A stretch of 64,000 bases of DNA from Longirhabdus pacifica (GCF_004115085.1 NZ_QXJP01000002.1:214927-278926), one strand, 5' to 3'; positions 25,110 through 35,093 are shown, counted from the first letter of the stretch. Notes: a model not told the origin generated them from the sequence alone. Made by a program: numbers and translations.

Positions 25110-27323
25110 TTAATAGGAGTATACGAATTGAAATGGTTCTAAATCATAGCGTTCTTCTACATTTCGATTGATCATTTTCATCGTTGTAGGCATGAATAAT
25201 AGTTTGGTCTGCATCGTCACTTGAGCCTCTGTATAGACAGGCCTGTCTTGCAGGTTGACACCGGTATTCAATTGAATTAATGATTGCATGCGGTACATCA
25301 TATTTTGTTGATTATGATGTATGAGCATAAATAACCGTAAATAATCTTTGTAGTTAAATGTCAATGATTTCGTGAATTTTTTTGAAATAGAAACATCCTT
25401 ACCCTCAATTAACTTGTTCATATCGTTATACGCTTCAAGTGCCGCTTCTGCAACCGCTGCTAGAAACGCCAATAATGGAGAGCCAAGGGATAAAATTCTA
25501 CTATCTGGTTCTGTTAAGTTTTCTGCTGTATGAATGGCTAAACGAATTAAGTACATTTCTGCATAGGCAGAGCTTAAATTTTTTTTACACGTGTCAAAAC
25601 CGTACAAAATATACTCTGCTTCTTGTGTAGGCAATGTATGTTGTAATGGTTGTGAAAGAGCAGTTGCTGTTTGTGTACTTTTTGTTCCCGGCTCTTGCAT
25701 CGTTCTATAATTGAACTTTGTTAATGCATATTCATTCACATATACACCTGCTGCCACATCATTTAATGCGTTTGTGATTTGATCTAGAAAATTCATGGAT
25801 TGTTTCCCTATTTTTTCACTATCTTGAATATCCTCAATCAACATAGATGACTCATTGTCTTCACTCTCATTGTACTGTTTGTACATGTTATAGAATCCGT
25901 TCTCACCTTCTAATTGGTCGTAGAGGGGTTGTAGGCTAGATGGACAAATGCCTGTTATGGTATCTAGTTTAGTTAATTGCTTTTCTATTTCATCGAGTTG
26001 ATTATCTTTCTCTTTTTCCATTTCATCTTGTTTTGATTCGATATTTTTTCTATTGTTTGATACGTAAGTAAACACGCTATTCGCTTTATTATAATAAGCA
26101 TGATTTTTTGTTGTTAATTTACTGTAGTGTGGGTTGAAATCAGCTGGTTTGTCTACAGATATGCTTTGAAATGATTGCTCAAAAGCATTAAATTTGCTTA
26201 AAATATCTGCCATGTTACTACGATATTTTGAAAAAAAGTCATCATCATAAATGTGAATACTGTCGATTAGAGGCCCGTATGTTGTTCTATCTAAATCTGC
26301 CTCTTGCAATTTCTGCTTTAATTTATGGTTATAATCTTCTGTTTGTTCTAAGTATTTTGATATATCTTCATTTGATTCTTTAAAAGAAGCACGATATAGC
26401 TCAATTTTATCGCTAACTTCATCATAGATTTCAAAAAACTGATCTATTTTATCTAGTATGTCGTTGACCTCTTCTATTTCTTCTTCAATCTCCTTTAATT
26501 CTTCTTCTAGCTTGCTAGAATTGCTTTGTTCAGCACTATCATCTTCCTCGTTCTCATCTTCTTCTGCAGTCTGCTCTTCTTTCATTCGCTTCTTCAACTC
26601 CTTTTTCTCATCTTTTAACGATTTCAGTTTGTTCCTTAGCTCTGTCTCATCTTCATCGCCAATTTCATCAGCTAAGCTGTCCAATGCTTCAAAATCCACA
26701 TCCACGACCGTATATAAATGAGAAACGGATCCTTTATTACCAATAAAATCTTTCGTTTCTTTCCATAATGCATTTGCTTTTTTATCTCGATCATTCATTA
26801 GCTCTTCAATTTCTTCTAGCTCATCCGCAAGTTTAACGGACTTTTCCATTTCTTCTTTCAAATTATTTTTACTGAATGTATTCACAATGGAAGATATGAT
26901 TTCTATCGGTGCGGTGTATTTCATATCCTCCATAATTTGCTGCTCAAACACATCTACATGTGCTAGGTTATAGCCATGGTTTAGCTGGATAGCGGTCACA
27001 TCAGTGTCCAACCAGCTATGATCACCATCACTAACGCGTAAATTTTCTTCTATAATCTGCTTCACTAGTGCATCTGGATTTTGGTGATTGACTCCATATA
27101 AACCATAAGGTTGTATTGTAGAATCAAAATGAGAGTAAAGTGAACGTAGTGAGGATTTTATCGCTAATTCTGCTTGATACTGACCTGCTTTAATTCTCGC
27201 AAAATCCGCAAACATCGTCACAAACAAAAAAATCACTGATAAAATAATCATGAAAAAAATAGTAGCTGCACCACGTTCTGATTTCATCTCTGCATTATTC
27301 CCTATCTTATTCTTCCTCTTCAT
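25110..27323 (-). CDS. large TadG-like protein with coiled coil (DUF5702-like)
   Basis: This 737-residue protein starts with a basic tail and SERGAATIFFMIILSVIFLF, the TadE/TadG-type prepilin membrane helix. Residues about 145-470 are long acidic coiled coils with repeated Glu/Lys/Asp, including an almost wholly acidic stretch near 250-270. The C-terminal 200 residues form a mixed domain. TadG-like proteins in other Bacillota carry large outer domains, but the length here is unusual for the pseudopilin. It overlaps the preceding gene by 17 nt and has GAGGTGG before its ATG. Confidence 0.72.
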   Translation of the reverse strand: MKRKNKIGNNAEMKSERGAATIFFMIILSVIFLFVTMFADFARIKAGQYQAELAIKSSLRSLYSHFDSTIQPYGLYGVNHQNPDALVKQIIEENLRVSDGDHSWLDTDVTAIQLNHGYNLAHVDVFEQQIMEDMKYTAPIEIISSIVNTFSKNNLKEEMEKSVKLADELEEIEELMNDRDKKANALWKETKDFIGNKGSVSHLYTVVDVDFEALDSLADEIGDEDETELRNKLKSLKDEKKELKKRMKEEQTAEEDENEEDDSAEQSNSSKLEEELKEIEEEIEEVNDILDKIDQFFEIYDEVSDKIELYRASFKESNEDISKYLEQTEDYNHKLKQKLQEADLDRTTYGPLIDSIHIYDDDFFSKYRSNMADILSKFNAFEQSFQSISVDKPADFNPHYSKLTTKNHAYYNKANSVFTYVSNNRKNIESKQDEMEKEKDNQLDEIEKQLTKLDTITGICPSSLQPLYDQLEGENGFYNMYKQYNESEDNESSMLIEDIQDSEKIGKQSMNFLDQITNALNDVAAGVYVNEYALTKFNYRTMQEPGTKSTQTATALSQPLQHTLPTQEAEYILYGFDTCKKNLSSAYAEMYLIRLAIHTAENLTEPDSRILSLGSPLLAFLAAVAEAALEAYNDMNKLIEGKDVSISKKFTKSLTFNYKDYLRLFMLIHHNQQNMMYRMQSLIQLNTGVNLQDRPVYTEAQVTMQTKLLFMPTTMKMINRNVEERYDLEPFQFVYSY

Positions 27324-28374
27324 GTTCCACCTCTTTATGCACTACTATTGTAATACCAGCATCGATAATTCGTTGCCGCATTTCTCCCGTAGGCTCCAGT
27401 TTAATCGTCTTTTTGGTCTCAAAAAAATGCCATACCACCACTTCGCCTTCACTTACAAGCTCTATATCCTTTACCAACTGATCCTCCAAGCTGCTATTTG
27501 TCCATGAAGATAAGGCGTGATGCATTACACCATCTGTATCTAAAGCATCGATGTCCCTCTCTCCATAAGATGTTTCTATAGAAGACTTTTTACCATTTAC
27601 CATCTTTTTTAGCTCTATTACTGCTGCTCCATGATCCTTTAATTTTTTATATGGTTTCTCTTCTTCATCTTGTTGCTCATCCATATCCAAAAATTCATTG
27701 ATGGCTTCTGTTGCCGTACTTTTGTTTAATGTATCTTCACCATCTTTGGCGTAATTATCTTTATATGCTTTTGCATACGTTACTATAAAATCTACTGTAC
27801 GAATAAACTCCGTCGGTTCTATTATCCATGACTTTGCTTCTTCACCAAGCACGACTTCCGTTTCACCTAATATGCTGACTTGGTTAATAAAAGGAGAGTT
27901 CACTTCCTGTTCCAGCTTTCCATCCACTCTTCGCTCTAAAATATAATTAGAGTAAGATAGACTGCCACTGTAAGCTTCATCAGCAGGTAAATCTTGAATG
28001 GCTTTGGTTAATTTCATCGTTGCTCTATCGTCACTATTACTTTCACCAGCAGGAATGTCCACTGTTACAGAGGGGTTATTAAAACCTAAAAAAATATTGT
28101 ATGCCTTATCGTCCGTCCATCGCCAGTAAAATGCTCCCATGGTTTTCGGTTTCATGCCGTAAGCCCCTGTTTCTATATCTCTTTGCTCGTTATCCCAAAT
28201 GTAAGCTGCTCGTTCGACAGAAGTTTGCGAATAAAAAATTAGTTTAACATGATCATAAGAAGCCGTCGTCAGACCGAGCAGCAATACGACAAACATAATG
28301 ATAACAGGAAATGCTAGGGTAGATTCAAGCGTAAAACTTCCTTGCTGAGATTTAAACCATTTGTATTTTTTCAT
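27307..28374 (-). CDS. TadE/TadF-like pseudopilin
   Basis: The 355-residue protein begins MKKYKWFKSQQGSFTLESTL, then a hydrophobic stretch, AFPVIIMFVVLLLGL: a prepilin-type leader with Gly-Ser-Phe and Glu at +5. The outer domain of about 320 residues is mixed and has no domain that I recognise. The ATG overlaps the pilin stop region (TAAATG), which means tight coupling with the pilin gene. Confidence 0.75.
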   Translation of the reverse strand: MKKYKWFKSQQGSFTLESTLAFPVIIMFVVLLLGLTTASYDHVKLIFYSQTSVERAAYIWDNEQRDIETGAYGMKPKTMGAFYWRWTDDKAYNIFLGFNNPSVTVDIPAGESNSDDRATMKLTKAIQDLPADEAYSGSLSYSNYILERRVDGKLEQEVNSPFINQVSILGETEVVLGEEAKSWIIEPTEFIRTVDFIVTYAKAYKDNYAKDGEDTLNKSTATEAINEFLDMDEQQDEEEKPYKKLKDHGAAVIELKKMVNGKKSSIETSYGERDIDALDTDGVMHHALSSWTNSSLEDQLVKDIELVSEGEVVVWHFFETKKTIKLEPTGEMRQRIIDAGITIVVHKEVEHEEEE

Positions 28375-28596
28375 TTAATTTCCTGGTCCAGGATTAGTCA
28401 TATCACCCTTTCCACCTTTGTCGTTTATTTCCCCATCAATATCCCCAAACAAACCGTCTACCCAGGAAATGATGTACTTTCTGAAAATAATAGCGACGAC
28501 GACAAGTACTGCTACGATTAATAATATTTCTAATGTTCCTAATCCTCTTTGATCTTCATGAAAATCTTTTATTTTTGCATTAAATTTAGTTAACAT
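28375..28596 (-). CDS. flp: Flp-type (type IVb) major pilin
   Basis: This 73-residue prepilin has a basic leader followed by RGLGTLEILLIVAVLVVVAI, with cleavage expected after the glycine before TLE and Glu5 of the mature pilin. The mature pilin is mostly one helix and ends in a short Gly/Asp/Pro-rich tail (GDIDGEINDKGGKGD). Its size fits Flp pilins, which form the Tad pilus fibre. GAGAGGAAG is upstream of the ATG. Confidence 0.88.
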   Translation of the reverse strand: MLTKFNAKIKDFHEDQRGLGTLEILLIVAVLVVVAIIFRKYIISWVDGLFGDIDGEINDKGGKGDMTNPGPGN

Positions 28597-28631
28597 AGTT
28601 ATAATCTTCCTCTCACATTTGAATTATTCTT

Positions 28632-29516
28632 CTAAAATTGCATGCTCATAATCGCAGGTGTAGCCACGATAACTAACACGACTAAAAATATAATAATCAT
28701 CGGAAATACTAATTTGGATGAAGCTTCTTCACCCATTGTTTTCGTAAGCGTTTTTCTAGATTCCCATAACTGCTGAGATAGTCCTCTCAAAGCTACAACA
28801 AGGTCGTTCCCTCCCCGTCTATAATTAAGCAAGACGGTATTCGTAAAAAGGGACACCTCCTGCACCGCTAGCCTTCGATTCATTTCTTCCATCGCTTGTG
28901 GGAAAGAATATTGATGACTTAGTAAATGAATCATTCTTTTCCATTCCGTGATGAGAACATTATGTTCTTCTCTTTCTCTAACTTCCACCACTTTGGCCAT
29001 TGCTTTCAGTAAAGTTTCTCCCGCTGCAACGAGCAACGTTAGTTTGTTCAGCAGTTTCGGCAATTCGATTAAAATCTCTCTTTTTCGCTCTTTTACTTTT
29101 TGCTGTAGCTGTTTATATTTAACAAACGGAATCATCAGAGACAGTAAAACAATGAGAAAAATGCCTGCTACGTCTGCTGACGTTCCAATCATTAAAAGGC
29201 TAATTAGCATGTTCATACATAAAAGAATGGTAATGATTTGTGCGACTTCTATTTTGACTGCTTCCCACGTTTTCGTTGAAAATTTTAGCGTGTTGATAGG
29301 GACATAGATTAAATTTAAGTAGTTTTTTGCCCATCCTTGTATACGCAGCATGTCATAACAGCGTACCCCTACAGCTAAAAAAGGTCTAAAACTTGCTTCT
29401 TTACCCTCTTCCTCTGCCAATTGCTTATGATGAGGCCTTACAGTAATGAGGGCAGTCATAAAGATACCAATATGCAAAACTGCTATAGCATAATACACGT
29501 AGATCAACTGTCTCAC
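28632..29516 (-). CDS. tadC: Tad pilus inner-membrane protein TadC (T2SS F family)
   Basis: The 294-residue protein has membrane helices near residues 5-25, 105-145 and at the C-terminus (MIIIFLVVLVIVATPAI), and a GspF-type cytosolic domain with LLNKLTLLVAAGETLLKAM and NTVLLNYRRGGNDL. With TadB it forms the membrane platform for pilus assembly. The GTG start overlaps the tadB stop (GTGA, 4 nt). Confidence 0.85.
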   Translation of the reverse strand: MRQLIYVYYAIAVLHIGIFMTALITVRPHHKQLAEEEGKEASFRPFLAVGVRCYDMLRIQGWAKNYLNLIYVPINTLKFSTKTWEAVKIEVAQIITILLCMNMLISLLMIGTSADVAGIFLIVLLSLMIPFVKYKQLQQKVKERKREILIELPKLLNKLTLLVAAGETLLKAMAKVVEVREREEHNVLITEWKRMIHLLSHQYSFPQAMEEMNRRLAVQEVSLFTNTVLLNYRRGGNDLVVALRGLSQQLWESRKTLTKTMGEEASSKLVFPMIIIFLVVLVIVATPAIMSMQF

Positions 29517-30259
29517 ACCTTAATATTCATCATTTTTTGCGTCATGTAATAACAACCCACGAGAACCACCAATGAGATAAACATAATGACTCTACCACCA
29601 CCAACATATAGAGGGGCGACATATTCAGGAGAGCTTAATTTTAAAAAAGCAATAAATGCAAGTGGAGCCGCTGTTAACACTTGTGATTCAAACTTTTTCT
29701 GTGCAATCAACACCGAAATTTCTTGTTGAATGTCCACTTTCTCTCCTATAACTTGAGATGTTTTACGAATCACTTCACTGATGTTGCCACCGGTTCGCTT
29801 ACATGCGTTAAATACTTCTGTAAAATCTTGAATATCTTCCTGCTTTGTTTTCTCACTAAAATCTTTTAAAGCAATTTCCAACGGCTGTCCATTTCGTAGT
29901 TTACGATTTATTAATTGCAACTCTTTTACGATTGGCGTATTCTCATCTGGAAACAACATCTTTATTTCTTTAAAAGAATCTTGAAAAGCGGTCTCTACTG
30001 ATTTTCCAGCGGAAACATAAGAATTAATAACGATTAACACTTGTTTGAATTGCAATGCTAAATCAAACTTGTATTTGTCTTCCCAATCTTTTATTTTCAT
30101 TTTCGGATAAAAGATGGCTGCTGACGAAATAATGAAGGCAGCAATCACATGCTGAAAAAATACGTAGCCAATTCCAAATAGTATGATCGCTACAATCACA
30201 GTGGCTTGCACTATTTTCTTTTTACTTACGAAAGGACTTTTCACAAAAATCTTTTTCAA
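29513..30259 (-). CDS. tadB: Tad pilus inner-membrane protein TadB (T2SS F family)
   Basis: The 248-residue protein has two N-terminal helices (VIVAIILFGIGYVFFQHVI) and a GspF-type domain with FKQVLIVINSYVSAGKSVET and FNACKRTGGNISEVI, ending in further helices. It partners TadC as the platform. It starts with TTG at 30259, with GAAGGAGGAG just upstream and a 4-nt overlap with the tadA end. Confidence 0.85.
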   Translation of the reverse strand: MKKIFVKSPFVSKKKIVQATVIVAIILFGIGYVFFQHVIAAFIISSAAIFYPKMKIKDWEDKYKFDLALQFKQVLIVINSYVSAGKSVETAFQDSFKEIKMLFPDENTPIVKELQLINRKLRNGQPLEIALKDFSEKTKQEDIQDFTEVFNACKRTGGNISEVIRKTSQVIGEKVDIQQEISVLIAQKKFESQVLTAAPLAFIAFLKLSSPEYVAPLYVGGGRVIMFISLVVLVGCYYMTQKMMNIKV

Positions 30260-31497
30260 TGCGCTCCTCCTTCCTTGATTTCAGGTAAGGATAATCCAGC
30301 AAGGTGTAGTTTTTCTAAATGGAACAGTGACTGCCCTGTGTGACGTAATCCACCTAGGACTTTCCCTTTCTCTTCTCCGTCTTCTACAAATTGATACAAC
30401 GGATTTAATTGGATTTCCCCATTTTCCATTCCCTTCACTTCACTAATCTCCATTATTCTTCGACTTCGATCACGTATGCGAGACAAATGAACAAATATAT
30501 CGATGGCAGAACTAATCTGCGAACGAATGACCTCTACCGGAAGCTGTACATTACTAAGTACCATCGTTTCCAATCTGCTGACCATATCATGGACAGAATT
30601 GGCATGGGCTGTACTTAGACTGCCGTCATGACCTGTGTTCATCGCTTGCAGCATGTCCAATGCTTCTGCTCCCCTCACCTCTCCTACAATGATGCGATTA
30701 GGCCTCATCCGTAGTGATGTACGAATAAGTTGAGAAATAGAGATCTCTCCTTTTCCTTCCGTGTTCGCATTTCTTGTCTCAAGGGAAACGATGTTGGGAA
30801 TGGTGCGAATCTGTAATTCTGCTGAATCTTCGATCGTAATAATTCTTTCGTCGTCGGGAATGTACTGGGAAAGCACATTAAGAAACGTCGTTTTTCCTGA
30901 TCCTGTTCCTCCACCAATGAAAATGTTGTATTTTGCTTTTACTAATGTTTTCAATAACTGACTAGCCTCTTCTGTGATGGAGCCATATGAGATTAAATTA
31001 TCCATCGTTAATGGTTGCTCTGGAAACTTACGAATAGTAATGGTTGGCCCATGCAATGCAATCGGAGGCAAGACCACATTTACCCTTGATCCATCTGGAA
31101 GTCTAGCATCTACGATGGGCGAACTATCGTTTACAATTCGATTTACTTTGCCCACGATAAGTTGGATAATATCTTCTAATTTTTGTTCGCTTTCAAAAAC
31201 GTAATCAGATAACATCACCCTGCCTTCTTTTTCTATAAAGATTTGCTGGTGATGGTTGATCATAATTTCTGTAATCGCAGGGTCATCGATAAGCGGCTGT
31301 AATACATCGTAACCACGAAATGCATTGTACACACGCATGACCATTTCTTTTTTTGCTTTGTTATTGAATTGTATAGCTATATCTAACGTCTGCTCTTCAA
31401 TCCATCTCAGCATTGCACCGTCATCTTCAAAATCGTATGTTTCGATATAATGCTGTAAGTTTTTTTTAATGGAGAGAATGATTTCTTCCTGGTTCAA
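30256..31497 (-). CDS. tadA: Tad pilus assembly ATPase TadA/CpaF
   Basis: This 413-residue hexameric secretion ATPase powers assembly of the pilus. It has the Walker A motif [18 protein letters not shown] (residues about 193-210), the Asp box [11 protein letters not shown], the aspartate/glutamate-rich [20 protein letters not shown] and the His box [14 protein letters not shown]. All four motifs are intact. The N-terminal domain ([14 protein letters not shown]) is also typical. The TTG start at 31497 follows AAGGAG inside tadZ, overlapping its end by 32 nt. Confidence 0.92.
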   Translation of the reverse strand: MNQEEIILSIKKNLQHYIETYDFEDDGAMLRWIEEQTLDIAIQFNNKAKKEMVMRVYNAFRGYDVLQPLIDDPAITEIMINHHQQIFIEKEGRVMLSDYVFESEQKLEDIIQLIVGKVNRIVNDSSPIVDARLPDGSRVNVVLPPIALHGPTITIRKFPEQPLTMDNLISYGSITEEASQLLKTLVKAKYNIFIGGGTGSGKTTFLNVLSQYIPDDERIITIEDSAELQIRTIPNIVSLETRNANTEGKGEISISQLIRTSLRMRPNRIIVGEVRGAEALDMLQAMNTGHDGSLSTAHANSVHDMVSRLETMVLSNVQLPVEVIRSQISSAIDIFVHLSRIRDRSRRIMEISEVKGMENGEIQLNPLYQFVEDGEEKGKVLGGLRHTGQSLFHLEKLHLAGLSLPEIKEGGAH

Positions 31498-32626
31498 TGA
31501 AACTCATCTCCTTGGACGTTAGCCATTTGTTTATTTCTTGCAAGTACACCGATGGAATGTCTTGCTTCATGCGCACCTGTAATGATTTCCACTGAGGAAC
31601 ATACGGTAGTCTCATGCTAATCGGTAGCGTCTCGTTATTCCAATCTTTGGTTTCTTCGTTCGTCACCTTATTCATCACTAGCTGATGTTGTGGTCGTTGT
31701 ACTTTTTTGTTATGTAATAAATAATGTAGCAACTGCTGTGTTTTCGTCTTGGTTACTACTGCCTCAGACATCAACCATAACGTAACATCACTGCAAGCAC
31801 TGGAACCTTCCAATCGGACATGCCAACCAGCATCATGATCCAAAATGATGACATCATACAATCCTAACTGGCGTATCATATCGATCAATTTCTGCATGTC
31901 GGTCACGGTGACTTCTTGCATCACCTCCATCTGATAAATAGGAGGCAAGACATGGCATTGCATGACTTCGTCATATGTCATACAAGCCTTGAGCTGCTCC
32001 ATTACTTGATCTGAGTCACTTTGCAAATAATAAAATAGTCTATCTAATGCATCATTTTTTTCTTGCAAAGACAACTCGAGCCATGAACTAAACGTTTCTA
32101 TATTGCAGTAAAGTACCTTCTTGCCTTCATTCACATAATGCTGAATTAAGCACCTGCAAAACGTTGTTTTGCCAACTCCCCCAGCTGCGGATGCGACAGA
32201 GATCACACAACTTCCATGCTGTTGTGGGGTACCACTTTTTTGCGTGCTGTGCATGTACTGATGTAACGTTATTTGCTCTATTTTTTGCAGCAGATCATCG
32301 ATGGACTGATACTTAGCCAGTTTAAAAGGTGCTGACTCTAAGGCTTCCTCTTGTCCTTGAGCAAGCTCTATTACGCATACTCCGTGTTCCATGTCCTGCA
32401 TGCTACTGTCCCATAATGACTTTCCAGCTAAAACAATGTTGGGCTTATCTGTTCCTTGAAGTGCATTACTTAGTGTCTCCGCTGTCGTAAAGCCCTTCAC
32501 TTTTACTTTCTGATTGAGTGTTAGGGATCTGCTTATATAGTCACAAAAAAGTTTTACATATTTCTCATCTTCATCTGCCAAGAAAATTAAAATAACATCT
32601 CCTTCTTTCCTGCAATCGTATTTCAA
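31466..32626 (-). CDS. tadZ: TadZ/CpaE-like ParA-type ATPase
   Basis: The 386-residue protein begins with a receiver-like domain (ILIFLADEDEKYVKLF, then TDKPNIVLAGK) and continues with a ParA/MinD-type ATPase: deviant Walker A SAAGGVGKTTFCRCL at residues about 146-160 and DVIILDHDAGWHV. TadZ places the pilus assembly machine in the cell. The TTG at 32626 overlaps the stop of the small upstream gene. A downstream start after AAGGAG is possible, but no standard codon is well placed. Confidence 0.78.
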   Translation of the reverse strand: MKYDCRKEGDVILIFLADEDEKYVKLFCDYISRSLTLNQKVKVKGFTTAETLSNALQGTDKPNIVLAGKSLWDSSMQDMEHGVCVIELAQGQEEALESAPFKLAKYQSIDDLLQKIEQITLHQYMHSTQKSGTPQQHGSCVISVASAAGGVGKTTFCRCLIQHYVNEGKKVLYCNIETFSSWLELSLQEKNDALDRLFYYLQSDSDQVMEQLKACMTYDEVMQCHVLPPIYQMEVMQEVTVTDMQKLIDMIRQLGLYDVIILDHDAGWHVRLEGSSACSDVTLWLMSEAVVTKTKTQQLLHYLLHNKKVQRPQHQLVMNKVTNEETKDWNNETLPISMRLPYVPQWKSLQVRMKQDIPSVYLQEINKWLTSKEMSFIEPGRNHSLH

Positions 32627-32721
32627 ATGACGCCAAATAGCTTAAGTACACCGCCTAGTATAAAAATAAGGGCAATGCCTGCAATCAACCATGCGATACG
32701 CACTTCATTTAATTGCTCCAA
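32623..32721 (-). CDS. small membrane protein at head of tad operon
   Basis: A 32-residue frame starts with TTG at 32721, 12 nt after AAAGGAG, and reads MEQLNEVRIAWLIAGIALIF then ILGGVLKLFGVI. It is one membrane helix. Its stop overlaps the tadZ start (TTGA). It has no known family. The alternative is that this is simply untranslated leader, but coupling with tadZ and the clean hydrophobic pattern favour a coding role. Confidence 0.5.
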   Translation of the reverse strand: MEQLNEVRIAWLIAGIALIFILGGVLKLFGVI

Positions 32722-32747
32722 CTATGCATATCACTCCTTTCCAACAA

Positions 32748-32797
32748 CAAAAAAGCACCGCTAACTAGACCGTGAAAGGTCATCATTAGCGGTGCTT
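32748..32797 (-). terminator. terminator-like hairpin in tad leader
   Basis: On the minus strand a 12-bp stem, AAGCACCGCTAA/TTAGCGGTGCTT, encloses a GACC/GGTC hairpin and is followed by TTTTTTG. It lies only 27 nt before the first tad start and 150 nt after the lipoprotein stop. It may just end the lipoprotein transcript, or it may act as a conditional stop in a leader started at the TATAAT boxes near 32815-32850. Confidence 0.7.
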
Positions 32798-32949
32798 CCG
32801 CATTGTATCATTATAGGTTAAAATAAATTTCACATGATGTTGGCTTCAAATTATAACATAAGATAACACTTGTTAAACGTAAACTACATTTAGTTTATAC
32901 GCATATTAGCAAAATATCAACAATTTTTTACAAAATAATATGTTGCTCT

Positions 32950-33495
32950 TTATTTTAAATCATTAAAAACAACATCTAGCATAGTTGGTTTAAAACTCAC
33001 AACAAAATCTTTTTTGTTCCAAGTCCACACGCTGGAATTTTTAAAATCTGGATCACCGTATTGTTCCTCTAGTCTTTTATATAGCTCTGTGGCAATAAAA
33101 TCTTTGCTCAGAATTTCATCTGTATAATCCCCATTATTAATCATCGAACGAAATTTAATTGCGTATTGAGTTAAAGTATTATTACTAAATACATAGCGAA
33201 TATGTATTTTATCTGCCTTACCAATTTCGTAATCTAACCAACCTAACTCTATAGTTTCATTTGAAATACCCGTATTTTTGGTTAACTCCTCATTGATCAA
33301 TACAGCTTGTTCCATTGTTTTTATTTCTTCCATGGTCTTACCTGTTTGATCTTTTAATAAATACGAATAATTATCTAGTATTTCTATAAAGCTACCTTCA
33401 AGATCACTTAAGTTTGATTCTTCATTATTACACCCTACTAGAATGATTAACATAAATAATGATAGAAACAGTAATTTAACCATATATTTCGTCAT
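32950..33495 (-). CDS. putative lipoprotein
   Basis: This 181-residue protein has a type II signal peptide: MTKYMVKLL, a hydrophobic stretch and the lipobox ILVGC, with Cys near residue 22. The mature part is acidic, with no domain that I recognise; the C-terminal WTWNKKDFVVSFKP is strand-like. GGGGG lies about 9 nt before the ATG. It stands alone upstream of the tad operon; a link with it is not shown. Confidence 0.75.
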   Translation of the reverse strand: MTKYMVKLLFLSLFMLIILVGCNNEESNLSDLEGSFIEILDNYSYLLKDQTGKTMEEIKTMEQAVLINEELTKNTGISNETIELGWLDYEIGKADKIHIRYVFSNNTLTQYAIKFRSMINNGDYTDEILSKDFIATELYKRLEEQYGDPDFKNSSVWTWNKKDFVVSFKPTMLDVVFNDLK

Positions 33496-33695
33496 AGTTG
33501 AATACCCCCAAATTTTTATCCTATTTAGTATTCAACAAATTTCTACACATTCCTTCTTTCATTATTTTTATTTTTAACCTATAAGTTTAGTAAAATATTT
33601 AGATAATGACATACTAAAGAAGCAATAAAATAATTGCTTTATCTTTACACCGAACATGCATAATTAGAATTGGTACGACAAACATAGTATTTCAG

Positions 33696-34454
33696 TTATG
33701 TTTCAAGCAACTGTGATAGAATTTTTTCAAATTTGTTGGGACTCATCATTTCATGTGTAACAAATTTCCCATTATAAAATAGACCAAACGTTGTCCAAAC
33801 AGTAGGGGCATTTTGCGCTTGTTCTTTAGTCGTTAGTTGATGCGTAGTGAAACTAACCCCTTTCTTTTCTGCAACTTTTTGTAATTGCTCTAAAATACCT
33901 ACAGCATAAGGACATTGCGCAGTATAATATATAGTTACTCCTTGATTCGTGACCAAAGATTTATCATTTACATTAAAAGAAGGTGTAGGGGCCTCGTCAT
34001 TCCAAGTCAACGAAACTAAGTCAAAATAAGGTTCTATGTGATCTACTAATGTAAAACCCATATGTTCAAAATACCGTTTTTCACTTAAATATGGAACTTT
34101 CTTCTTCCCTACTATATGTACCATCCCATCCATACCTCTAGCCATAGCGTCTTCTTTACACTTTTGTAGCAATTGTTTTCCGTGCCCATTGTCTTTATAT
34201 TTCCCAGCAATCCATAAACAATCAATATACATATAATTAGGCGCATGAATAGGTACCCACGCCATTTCAGCAGGTAAATATTCGATAAACACTTTTGCTC
34301 GCTCGTTTAATCGATAAAAAACTAATCCTTCATCCATTCGTTTACTGAGCCATTGTTTCTTTTCATTCACAGCTTTTTCGTATTGCTTTGTCCCTAACGC
34401 ACAACATATGTGCTCATCTTGGATGTTGTTTTTTGTAATTTGAATGTATTCCAT
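33696..34454 (-). CDS. yoaP: GNAT acetyltransferase with YoaP-type C-terminal domain
   Basis: The 252-residue protein has an N-terminal GNAT domain (CoA-binding AGKYKDNGHGKQLLQKC, residues about 80-97) and a C-terminal thioredoxin-like YoaP domain beginning VTIYYTAQCPYAVG with a single Cys in place of CxxC. It resembles B. subtilis YoaP, a putative acetyltransferase whose substrate is unknown. AGGAGG lies 8 nt before the ATG. The gene follows a small lipoprotein gene by 21 nt and is probably co-transcribed with it. Confidence 0.85.
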   Translation of the reverse strand: MEYIQITKNNIQDEHICCALGTKQYEKAVNEKKQWLSKRMDEGLVFYRLNERAKVFIEYLPAEMAWVPIHAPNYMYIDCLWIAGKYKDNGHGKQLLQKCKEDAMARGMDGMVHIVGKKKVPYLSEKRYFEHMGFTLVDHIEPYFDLVSLTWNDEAPTPSFNVNDKSLVTNQGVTIYYTAQCPYAVGILEQLQKVAEKKGVSFTTHQLTTKEQAQNAPTVWTTFGLFYNGKFVTHEMMSPNKFEKILSQLLET

Positions 34455-34475
34455 GCCCCTTGCCTCCTAAGTAAA

Positions 34476-34883
34476 CTAGTCAACACTATCATCTTTTGAA
34501 AGATAAAATTCTGAAATCGATGGTAGCAGTCTCGAATCAGCAATATAATAATTTCCATTTATATTATTTAGGGTAAACCCAAACATGCGTTCATCTTTTT
34601 CATACAACGAAACGGAATATCGAAACCCATTTCTAGACTCCTGGTTAGGATCTGGATGAAATTCTAAATCACTAATTTGATCTAGCCATAATTGTATATC
34701 ATCTACATCTGTAAAACTTCTTCTCTCCCCACTTCCCCCATCTACAATGATTATTTTCGTAATGCTGTTAAGATCACCAGGGTATGCCTCTGCTAAAGTT
34801 ATAATTTCTAATTTTTCGTGTTGTTCACTGCATGCCGAGACCATGATAAAACAAATGACCAACAATAAAGTAAACTGCTTCAT
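34476..34883 (-). CDS. putative small lipoprotein
   Basis: The 135-residue protein begins MKQFTLLLVICFIMVSACSE, a type II signal peptide with the lipobox VSAC and Cys18. The mature part is mixed alpha/beta (TKIIIVDGGSGERRSFTDVD) and not assigned to a family. AGGAGG lies 12 nt before the ATG. It is first in a likely two-gene unit with yoaP. Confidence 0.75.
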   Translation of the reverse strand: MKQFTLLLVICFIMVSACSEQHEKLEIITLAEAYPGDLNSITKIIIVDGGSGERRSFTDVDDIQLWLDQISDLEFHPDPNQESRNGFRYSVSLYEKDERMFGFTLNNINGNYYIADSRLLPSISEFYLSKDDSVD

Positions 34884-35093
34884 CTATTTTTCATTCCTCC
34901 TTACCTGTGTATACACGATAGTTTCATTATCTATTTAGAAATATTTTTCAAATAAAAACAATTTAAAACCATGCTTTTAGCATCATTCCTTATTCCTAGG
35001 ATAGCTTATGTTTCCACATTATCAATGATATGTAAGACAAATTTTTGTTGAACTCCATGTGCTATTGAGTATGATCATGATAAAAAATTTCTA

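Noticed and set aside
26458..26721. Serine-rich plus-strand ORF
   Set aside because: Complement of the Glu/Lys coiled-coil coding of the TadG-like gene.
32748..32950. c-di-GMP riboswitch upstream of the tad genes
   Set aside because: The conserved core elements of GEMM-I riboswitches are not seen; only a simple nested stem.
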